64,000 nt of DNA from Hyalella azteca (Eukaryota; Arthropoda; Malacostraca; Amphipoda; Hyalellidae): assembly GCF_000764305.2 (NCBI RefSeq), contig NW_025933371.1, forward strand, positions 62,001 through 126,000, in the 5' to 3' direction. The notes beneath the pieces are model-generated. The model did no database searches. It was not told the DNA's origin and saw only the letters and a program-made list of their open reading frames with translations. The translations under genes were made by a program, and so were the position numbers. Positions 50,251 to 60,320 of the stretch are shown in pieces; the stretch's first letter is position 1; each line of letters begins with the position of its first letter.

Positions 50251-51075
50251 AGGGTGTGTTCGGGACGATGGAGTCGTTGCCTCCCCAGCGGATGGCTGAG
50301 GCAGGAGCGGCAGCAACAGGTCCCGAGCGCTACACGCCGCCGCTGCTGCGCTAACAGTTCACCGCTCCACATGCAGTGCATGCAAGCAAACGCAATCACA
50401 AACAACTGCTACAAAAGCAACAAACGCATACACTAATCGTTACATAAACAAACAAACGCGTTCAACTCCTGCTCCAAAACAAGCAAAGACATGGACTAAC
50501 AAATCCACAAGCAGAGCAAGCAAGCTAATGTATGCACCAACAGGCTCCACAAACATCACAAACTTCCCGACTAGCTTGCTCGGAATAACAAATGATCCCT
50601 TATCCGTTAGCCTACGGTGTGATTACAATTAAGATGTTATATTAATTAAGTGCGGTAATACACTGTATAATCACATGCCGCGAAATTATAAAAAAGTTTA
50701 CCGACTAAATAATAATATGTCGTACGGTATTTTCGCAATGTGTTTTAAAAATCGAACATGTTTATAAAAGGATGTCGATATTCACACACACATAAACGTC
50801 GAACGTCAATAAATTCTTAAATCTGTGAAAAAAAAAACAGATGCGCATTGTAGCTTTGCTGTAGCACAAAGAATTTCAAAATTATATGCCGCACCGTTAT
50901 TTTTCATTTTAGAAACGGTTCAATGCTTATAATGATGGACCTATACCTAAGAAATGCGCCTGCGACATTATTTTTTATGAATATTAAGGAAGATAAATGC
51001 GAGGCTCAGCACCGGCGGCACTCGAGCTGCTGGCAACTTCCTGCGCGCTGCTCAGAGCGGGTGGTGTGAGCTGCC
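50251..51075. other. Interval between two minisatellites
   Basis: 50260-50360 is GC-rich. 50390-50570 is strikingly poor in G and rich in A and C on the plus strand (runs such as CAAACAACTGCTACAAAAGC). No gene seen. Confidence 0.5.
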
Positions 51076-51410
51076 CGTCAGAGCAGCCCGTCAGAGCTGT
51101 CCGTCAGAGCAGCCTGTCAGAGCGGCCTGTCAGAGCAGCCCGTCAGAGCGGCCCATCAGAGCAGCCTGTCAGAGCAGCCCGTCAGAGCGGCCTGTCAGAG
51201 CGGCTCGTCAGGGCGGCCTGTCAGAGCGGCTCGTCAGAGCGGCCTGTCAGAGCAGCCTGTCAGAGCAGTCTGTCAGAGCGGCTCGTCAGAGCAGTCTGTC
51301 AGAGCAGCGTGTCAGAGCAGTCTGTCAGAGCAGCGTGTCAGAGCAGCCCTTCAGAGCAGCGTGTCAGAGCAGCCTGTTAGAGCGGTCAATCAGAGCGGCC
51401 TGCTAGAGCG
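51076..51410. repeat. 13-bp minisatellite, about 26 units
   Basis: The unit is TCAGAGC(A/G)GC(C/T)(C/T)G with few variants. Since 13 is not a multiple of three and the unit lacks stops, every plus frame reads the same 13-residue cycle; an ATG at 50997 opens 127 codons across it. Confidence 0.95.
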
Positions 51411-53378
51411 CCATGTGGTCCCGTTACTGCGCAGTAGAGAGCAGAGCACCAGAGTGCTACACCGCGGCTGCCATGAGCTGGCCAGGCATCCCCACGTTGG
51501 GGGGAAGAGTGGGGCCAATCAGGGATACATGGGGAGGAAGGGGGAAGCAGCGATCAATACACGCCAGCAAAGTTGAAGAGGCCGCGTTCTGGGGACTGTT
51601 CCCTCCCTACGAGGGCCCCAAGGTCATGGTCACGCGAGTTCCACATCCCCCCACTCCCCACACGCCCCCTCCCAGCACTCGTCATTCACTGCCACCCGCT
51701 GCATCTCATGCATTGGGGGCCAGAATGCAGGCGAATGAAGCCGTGCTTTTGCTCTGGGCGCTTGACGAACTAAAGTAGATAAATGTTGACATTTTTAGTG
51801 AGTAACAAACCGTAGCTTTAATTTTATATGAAGATTACCTAGCCATGTGGTATTCTAGATATTTTATTCAAGTTATTCGTGGAGGTTATTTAAACGAGTA
51901 AGTTTAAGAACAGCCTGTCAATTTGTTAGTTGATAAAAAAATCCAGGAATAACTTAAATTAGTAACAAATAACGAAGTTAAAATAAATTACACATAGAGT
52001 AAAGAGTTTATAGATATTTCCTTTTTGCAGGTGAATTGTGATATCATCAAAAAAGTAAAATATTTGAGATCATTTTCTTTTCATATCTCCGGATCAGTCG
52101 AATCGAAACGATGAAATGTTTGACGGACTCGCGTTTATTCACGTTTAGGCGTCCCTGAACTTGATAATTCTGGATTTGATGTTAGTGCATTAGCTGCCAA
52201 CAGGAAGGAATGTGCGTCAGCCGAATTTAATTTTCCTTCACTTTTCTTTATGACGTATGGCGAAAAAATGTGGAAAAATATTACGTTTCCGCAAGGAACA
52301 AAAAGAACAAAAATGAATGGAGATTAAAAGTTAACTTGTTAAGAGAAAACATTAAATTGGATGTCAATAAAGATTGAATATCACTAAACAAAAGTTGTGT
52401 AAGACACCGCACGTTGTCACCGGGTGAGCCTTTCAAACCGATAATATTTAATACCAATAGCATTAATTAATTGTAAAAGACAGAAAATTCAAGTAATTTC
52501 TTTTAGAGCTTTCACAGATCATCAATTTTATAATTCACACATCTTGCACCCACGCGTGTTCTATTCTGATCCAAATCATAATTTAATCATTAAACTGACG
52601 TATACCATTAAACGAAGTCCGAATTTTACAACACACTTGAACCCTCTTGTTCGGGAATTAAATTTCCGCAAGCCTAAATAGTTTTTTATTGTTTTACGTT
52701 TAAAGCATTTTACTATCAGATGGTTAATTAATTCCGATCTGTACCGACAAAACAACGTACCTCTCTCTTGGGCGGTGCGAAACTCCAACGCGATTTTGCA
52801 TAATAGTGAGGTAGTCATGGAAGTTTAATATCCGTGGTAAACTGAGTCAATATTTAGTGACATCAATACACGTTTTTAGTCCGCTCTGATATTTATAGAT
52901 TCAACAAAATTCCACAAAATGTCATCACATTTTAAAGTGGAATCATTTAATAAATAACTGTAAACTAAGCATGTTTACATAACATCGACTGCGCAATATT
53001 TGATCCAGCTCGAAAAAATACCATTTAAAAAAATGATATATAATAATTATATAAGAATTCTAGTTCTATAATTCCTTTATTTATGTATGTGTAACGTGTC
53101 CTCGAAGTTCGTTTGTACCAGACGCCACGATAATCGCTTCGTAAAATTATAATAATTTAGGGGAAAAAAATTGCAAACACAATAAAATGAATAAATGAAC
53201 AAAGAGACACGGCAGTGCACACTGCAAGAGAAGGCGATGTTCGTTTGTTTACGTGCGTCAGCTGACTGGTAGCGTGGCCGCGCTTGCGAGCCTCAGCGCT
53301 TGGGGCTGTGGACTCTCTACTTAGTTTGAGCCACAGCTGCTCTTTACTGAGCCAGCTGCTCTCTACTTGCATTACAGC

Positions 53379-53433
53379 CTACAGGTGACTGGGTACGTTG
53401 CTCTCTGATGACGTTCATGTGCAAATGGCACTC
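53379..53433 (-). other. Possible 55-nt minus-strand exon, unrecognised
   Basis: The minus strand reads ...CCTCAAG, then a frame giving AAIEHARKCDQEAALTCR, then GTGAGTGCC (a good donor). Only one phase is open. The opposite strand is also open, so strand and reality are uncertain. Confidence 0.15.
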
Positions 53434-54816
53434 ACCTCTGCACGTTAAGGCCGCTTCTTGGTCACACTTTCTTGCATGCTCGATGGCTGCCTTGAGGTAT
53501 GATAATACCAGGAAAGAAGTTAAGAAAATTGTTCATGCAGCTCGCCTGCTCTGAGACTCCGATACTTATAGGTAGTTCATGAAAACAGCTGAGTGAAAGG
53601 TAGGGCTAACAAATAATTTAGAACTCGTTATTTTAATTAACGTACAGATAATTATGAATAACTACGAAATACTTACTGAAATGATCTGAAACTAATCATG
53701 CATCTCATATCGTATTCAGTATTTATCATGTCGCAAGATCACTAACAAACCCATTTTTACATTTGATGTTTATAATAGTCACGGCACACGTAAATTCGTG
53801 ATATTCGTAGAATCATTAGTCATGAAAATTTAAATAACTAAAGGTTTGGACGAAAGTCGTGTTATGCTTCCACGGAAAATCAATAGGATGGCAGAGCTTT
53901 CTAGAAAGACGCACCCCTTAACGGTGCCTCTGTGTGGATCAATCCGGAGACAGGGTACGGAGGCCTCTGCGTCCGCTGATCATGAGTTCTTATTTAAAAG
54001 AAAATTAGTATTTTTGCTCCCTTTAGCGTAAACATTTGAGTAGCTCAGCTAATTTAAACATATTTTCTGCTAAAACTTCCGGAAAAGTTTGCGAAGCGAA
54101 AAAAATAGAATAGGAACCCCAGAGACATCGATATTTACACGACACAAAAATTAGGTGCTGCCTTCAAAAAATTTTGGTTCGTTCGACAATGCCACTTAAA
54201 CAATCAGTAAACGCAACGTATCCTTAAGTGTCGGTGAAGTGGGAGTATTCTGAATAATTTTACTAACGGCAAAATTGCTCGTAAATATTTTTATTACGTT
54301 CATGAAGCAACTTTTCACTACGGAACTAAAACAAAAAAGACTTTACGCGACTACCCCGGTTACTTTTCTTCGGCAACAATATTAAATATGTTCCCAGGTT
54401 TTATCGATGATTAATCCAAGATGGCAGTTTCCAGTTAAAAAGTGTTAATTGACAACAACAGCTGGTGGAAAATTATTTTCATATGAATACAATACTTCAT
54501 ATTCTAATGCAGCCGATGTGCAACGCTTTAGAACGCTTTTTTCCTTTAACAACTTGGAGATAACTTTCGGACAAATTGAACTTGAATCCTGCATTCGATC
54601 AACATTTTACAAGTTTTCCATCCGAGATAATTAATCTAAACAGAGTTTACAAATATAAAATACTGAAAATATTAATTTTAATTATTTTCTATCAATGATA
54701 TTTTTCAAATGATTAATTTAAGAAGAGACATCGGGTGCGATATACGAGAGCCAAGCAGGTGTAAAAGCGCCGCAAGAAGTCGTCTCAGAATAGCCCGCGT
54801 CACGTGCTTCTGAGGC

Positions 54817-54853
54817 CGCTGCTGCGACGCGTGATGCAAGCGTCGCAGCAGCG
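54817..54853. repeat. 14-bp perfect hairpin, 9-nt loop
   Basis: CGCTGCTGCGACGC (54817-54830) and its exact complement 54840-54853 flank GTGATGCAA, inside a GC-rich patch. Confidence 0.9.
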
Positions 54854-56396
54854 CACTGTTGTTCTCAAGCGGCACTGCATGACGCAACTTCGCAGTTCTC
54901 TGAACACACCCTTTCTCATTAGTTTTCTCTCTGGTTCATGTATCTGTTAAATATTGAATGTTTACTAAAATACACGATTACATTCAAGGTTCAGGACTTC
55001 GAAGGTTTTCTCCAGATATGTACTTTCAAATAATTCATTGACATATTTTGCTTTGCGTTTTACCGCGAAAGATAGAATACTTTTGCTAGATCAACTACAG
55101 TACGACGCAGCCTAATCTGGGCTCGGTCATACCACGCACACGCATTCCACATCCCAAGATGGGGCAGATTAACGAAGTATAGATCGTACGTGGAGGGCAA
55201 AAACCATGCCATCAAAAGGAGTTGAGTATTCGCTAAGTTACGTAAGCAGCTACCGTAGCTGTTACGCAACGAATCCTTATTATCGAGCGAGTCTTCCTAC
55301 AGGAGGGGAGTTTCCTCCAATAAAAATCCTATTCCCACGAACGTTTATCACATTATTCTCATATAAATTTTATGTAGATTCTGCCCAAATATTAATTTAA
55401 ATTTAAAGCGATAAAAAACCTGTGATTTCGCATTTAAATTTATGTAACGTAGAACCCCATTATACGAAGACGTTCGATTGCAGATTAATCGCCTACTGGA
55501 AAGTACATCACACGTTTCACTCTTAACCAATCTATCGATAATGCTTTATTGTCATATCGGCAAGCGTAAATCAGTAGATCAAATATAAATCACTTAAAAT
55601 TATTGCTTGAAACACATTTACACTCATCATTATTCGCGCGTGAAGGCATCATATGCTTGAACAATTTTGGGGCCTGGAACATAAGAGGCCGCAAGGGGCA
55701 GCTACACGAGAGGCACGGCAATACTGCGCAGTTTGCTGAGCGCTCTCATACGTAAGTTTCAACACTCACCGTCCATTCCGTGGCGAAAGAAGACGTGAAG
55801 AAATATTTGTAGAAATTTTGAATAAGAACTTGGGCTCACATTACAACAGAAACGTTTTTACAAATAATCACTTTAAAATGAATTTAGTAACATTAATTGA
55901 TGAGCTTGCAAGCGTACCAGATATTTCCAGTGACAGAAGTTGGCTCAGGTAAATAATGCACTTGCGCGCGCGCTAACGTACACGAAGTCGTCAATCACTT
56001 TACACGTGTAAAGCCTGATCAAACACGACAATCGAAGAAAGAACTCAATTAACGTTTCTTCATTGAAGTGTAACTAAACTCATCGTCTCCATAAAGGTAT
56101 TTTTGTCCAACAACAGCACCACCACTTCCAACACCAGTGCACAACAGCGCTACAGGAGCTGCAGCGTGGAGGGAGCTACCAACTGCAGCTCAGTGCGAGC
56201 TGCACACATGTGACGGACTTCGGTCTTTCCGACCTGTGGCAACGGCATCACAACCGCTTCTGCTGCAGCAACTCGGCCTGCTGCAGGAGCTCCTCCTCTA
56301 GAAGCCTCTAGTGCCCTTGGCTCCTGCTGCTGCGCCTCAAAGCAATATCCGCGGCCAGAATTTCTGTCGCCATTCGCCAATGCACAACAATCAACC

Positions 56397-56440
56397 CCTC
56401 CATGAATTGTAATCAATCCCTCCATGAATTGTTATTATAT
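56397..56440. repeat. Short direct tandem duplication
   Basis: (C/T)CCCTCCATGAATTGT(A/T)AT occurs twice in tandem, next to the GCA-rich island. Confidence 0.8.
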
Positions 56441-57129
56441 TTTGAGCACCATACACGAGAACATAAGTTAAGATTACTGAGAATTTTGGCAGAGTTAGTT
56501 TTGAAAATACCATACTGAGGCTGTGAGGCATACTCTGGTCATAACCTCTTCTGTGGAAATCGTCAGAGCGATTGAGGCATTTAAACTGACGATGCAAGCA
56601 AAGAAGCGTATTTCCGGAGTGACTTGACGAAACCTTGACTGCCTGATGCCCGTGCTGTTTACTCGGCGAGGTGACATTGCGATTGAATGCTTGCAATTTT
56701 AATAAAGGTTCGATCGTCTCGAGGATTGCCATTATGTTGAAGACTTAGGCTCTTTGAACCGTAAGTGAGGTCAAAATTAATAACAAAAACCACTGAGGAA
56801 ACACGGTTCCTTATTGACCTCTTCTGCCATCAGTACCAACTACTTTAATTCATTTTTGAACAAGGACAGAAGAGTGTCGATAAACAATGGGGTTCACTTT
56901 ACAATGATGGGTACACATTGGCATTGGTGCCTATGTAAAATACCGACACCATTCTTAGGGTTTAATGTATACTACAAATAATTTCTAGCACGTATCTTCT
57001 ATCACGAGTTTCAAACCAGCACAATTCTGATAGCTGCTTCTTGTTCAACAACCTAGAATGCGAGTTTAAGTCAATGTCCACACAATAGCTTCCTCCTAAG
57101 ACCTCAGTGAAGAACAACGAAATTCTTAC

Positions 57130-57240
57130 CCCCGGTGAGGGTTCGAGGCTCCCATGCCGGGCCCCACGCTTCCTCCGGCAGCCCCTCGGTTGCTTTGTTG
57201 TGGTGCTTTCGTAGCTGTGACGCACGAGCTAACGTGGCGC
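57130..57240 (-). other. Possible minus-strand exon, GC-rich, unrecognised
   Basis: A GC-rich patch ends, on the minus strand, at a strong donor GGGG/GTAAGAAT (GT at 57129-57128). All three minus frames are open across it, so the coding frame cannot be chosen. Confidence 0.15.
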
Positions 57241-57490
57241 AATAGCTTTAGGTCAGCTCGTCTTAATATTTTCGGTGCCACGAAGTCCACTTAGTAAAAA
57301 ATTTCGCGTAAGGCTCATTATTGTGATCACATTGTACTCCTAGAAGTGTCTTTAAAAAAAATCCTTATTTTGAGAACGAATGAGTCACTGACGAACGTAA
57401 ACAAAGAGGCCTTCGAGGTTCAGGAGTTACATGCTGCAGCTGCTGCATGTGCTCTCTAATGGGAGGAGTTACAAGCCCACGAGGGGAGAG

Positions 57491-57602
57491 CATAAAAGAG
57501 AAGATAGGGAGGTGGGGAGGAATGTGTCCTCAGAGGGAGCCAAGAACCCAGTCACAATTCTGTAGAAAAGCCGAATACTTATTCATTCTGTGCAAAGGAA
57601 GT
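57491..57602 (+). promoter_or_regulatory. Possible core promoter and short leader exon
   Basis: CATAAAAG at 57491-57498 sits in a purine-rich tract. CCTCAGAGG about 38 bp downstream could be an initiator. 70 bp further on is GGAA/GTGAGT at 57601, a donor-like site. The spacing is a little long, and no coding sequence follows on this strand within the window. Confidence 0.15.
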
Positions 57603-59790
57603 GAGTAGTACTCAACTATTACTATTAGCCAAAGCTTTATATTTTGTCTACGATCTTGAAAAATTTAAGCTATTTTGGTTATCAGAATCTGACATGGAGT
57701 TATTTATTATATTATTTATTATATATTTACATCTGTTAAACTTCAACAAATTAATTTGAACGAATTTTTGTTTCTGAACATATTTAGGTATAGCTGTTGA
57801 TGAACTTAATCGTTGTGGAGTAGGTATCGCAGGTAAACCAGATTCCCTTATCGTTAAACCGAGGTGAAAGGCTGAATTTGCTAATATAAGACATCTTAAA
57901 ATAAAAAAGAGATTTGGGCATGGAATTTTACATATTTTTTAAGAATTGAACGCCACGCCTTCATTTATTATACTGAAGATTCATGTCCTGTGATGATAAT
58001 TTGGGTTCATGTAGTTACTGCATACCCAGAAAACCGATATATCCACTCGGTCCAAAAATGAAACGTTATCGAGTCCGTAATAAATGCGACGTACACTTCT
58101 ATAGGAGCTCCAGGAGTTAATCTACAATCAATTTATTAAAGAGACTAACAACGGTTACAGCACATGCATTCCGGCCTGTGATGCCGAGGGTCGCCTTATC
58201 AGTGATTCAGAGAAAAAAATTAGATGACTCATGAATGATTCACTCCCAAAAGCATTCGATGACGCAGCAACTGCGCCAGTGCAAATCGGGCACCTTACCT
58301 CAGCTCGGGGGGTTGTTTGGAATCTTCTTTCCATTTCGAATACTGAAAACACACAAAATTGATTGCTTTAAAACATCACAATTTTAAACTTGGGACAATT
58401 AATCACCAGAGGATCTTGTCGCACATCACTGAGGCAGCGGAGAATCTTGCGTAAATTTTAATTAAGCCCAAACTATAGTTCTAATTGGACATCGTGGGCA
58501 TTACTCTGAAATACAAAAAAAAAAAACACAAACTTCTTTCAGGCAAGCAGACTCTCTAGAATATTTTCATATATAGTTGCAAACAAAGAAGTATGCTTCA
58601 CAAAAATAAAAGCAACGCTCGGCTCGTGTACAAACACTTCTTAAAATTAATTTAATCGTCAAATACTGAATTAAACGTAAAAAAACTAATTTGTTGGATC
58701 ACTTTAGGCAGTAGCGTAGCAAAATTTCATCACAGTTTGGAAATTGCAGGAGCAACTTGAAGGAGGCCAAGAGACCAGCCAAAAATAATTATGCGTATCA
58801 ACGAAACAAGCGCACCGAAATCAGGCTAATGTGCGATAGCACAGCGAGCTCCTTTCCGGAAATTTTTTAGCGATTAGAAAAATTACATTGAGAGGTCACT
58901 AAAGTGATTTTAGAGGATGATTAATCTAACGCTAACCAAACGTTCCGAAAAGTAACCGGGACAACTAACATTTTTCTCAGCACTATGAGACAGAGTATAA
59001 AATTTTTATCGACCCCAAGGAGTTCAACGTCACTGAAGTACTGAATAAGTAAAAAGTTTCGCAAACCTTCGTCACGTTGTTGGGGTTCTAGTTGCTAAAT
59101 TCTTAAAACGCAGTGAGCCGACCTTAATTGGAGTGGCGTGGGTGTGCACTTTTTCCAGGCCCTCATATTTTAAGAGAAGCGCCGAGCTGGATCGACCAAT
59201 CCGCCCACACGCGGCTGGACAGCTTTCTTTATATAGAACTCCTTCTAAATTGAGGCTTGCGATCCGAAACTGCTCCAAATCGTCTTAGCCAGGAACGGTG
59301 AGCCGCAAATAGGCGCAGAATAATGAGCCGCATAATTACCAATAATTAATAATTGAAAACAATACATACGTTGGCCTGGCCATTGGAACTCTTTCAAGTG
59401 CGGTCATCAAAAGTAGGGCATATGTGAGCAATTCAATTTGTCCATAGCGGGGATACAGGTAGAATGGAAATGTGAGCTCAAGTGTATACGCGCCGTTTGA
59501 ACCATTAACATTGAGGGAATTAAATGCCTTACATTGGAAACCATACTGAGGGAATTAAAGATTAAACATTTTTACATTATCCTTAAAATTCTAAATTCGC
59601 TCGTGACGTCTCAACTCGGTATTAAGGTCATTTGCAAGACGCTTCAAGGCGCGCTGGATTTCAAATACAACCCTATTATATTTCCGTATCACGTTTACGG
59701 AACTGGAAGTCAGGAAGACGTCAATAATGCAACACATTCTCCACTGAAGATTAAATGGGAGGGGGTTTGATACCGTCATCAAGAGAATCC

Positions 59791-59848
59791 TTTATTTAAG
59801 CCGCGTTTATCAGTTGAAGAACAGAATACAAAAATACATTTCTTTATT
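59791..59848 (-). terminator. Candidate TCHP poly(A) signals
   Basis: On the minus strand AATAAA occurs at 59848-59843 and again at 59796-59791, 440-500 bp downstream of the TCHP stop codon. Confidence 0.4.
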
Positions 59849-60290
59849 TAATCCGAAGTTATCAGCTGCACAAGTACCTTGAAGTAAATTCTCGCATCAA
59901 ACAAGCGGAAGATCTGCACATTGGTTGCTCATACCGATGCGAATGCACATTTTTACGAAAATAAATATTAGAAGTAGTATTGTTCCAGAATTGAGTATTG
60001 TTCCAGTGAGTATTGAGTAAAATATAATATCCACTGTAACTACCATTAACTTAATAATGCTGAGCACTTGATACATGATGTAAGACAAGTATATCCGTAA
60101 CGATAAAAATGATGTAGCACGAAAACACAAACGAAAAACTAGGCATATATTCACTGCTAGTATTGGCAAGTAAATTAGGCATGGAAAGATTTAAGAAGAA
60201 ACTAATGTCTAAAAGCTGAGCTTCTGTGATGACTGGAACAGAGACGTCACAGCAGCGTCGTACCTCTTCAATGGTCTTTGGATACCGCGG

Positions 60291-60320
60291 CTACCATTGC
60301 ACCTTTTTGCGGCCGTAGTG
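60291..60320 (-). CDS. TCHP: TCHP exon 5, nine codons plus stop
   Basis: The acceptor TTTGATTCCGCAG precedes 60320. The frame continues exon 4 in phase 0 as HYGRKKVQW, then TAG. It is too short to stand out as an open frame, but the order Y-G-basic-K-V-x-W at the very end matches the trichoplein C-terminus, and the acceptor lies 380 bp past the exon 4 donor. Confidence 0.85.
   Translation of the reverse strand, partial: HYGRKKVQW

Larger units (their letters stand above)
51411..59790. other. Gene-poor interval
   Basis: 51413-51778 is GC-rich with a 121-codon plus frame that has Pro/His-rich composition and no family signs. Also present: a TGC-rich hairpin at 54817-54853, a GCA/CTG-rich island at 56100-56380, exon-like fragments near 53.4 and 57.1 kb, and a TATA-like CATAAAAG at 57491. 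No identifiable gene. Confidence 0.4.

Noticed and set aside
49808..50316. Minus-strand frames of 104 and 142 codons
   Set aside because: They coincide with the 40-bp array, and peptide periodicity follows the DNA repeat with frame drift.
53157..53372. 71-codon minus frame beginning MQVESSWLSKEQ
   Set aside because: Its end is hydrophobic AT-rich read-through, the opposite strand is also open, and it could not be joined convincingly to the neighbouring exon-like fragment.
56150..56425. 91-codon minus frame, Ala/Glu/Gln-rich
   Set aside because: It lies in a GCA-rich island with a tandem duplication at its start; composition explains it.
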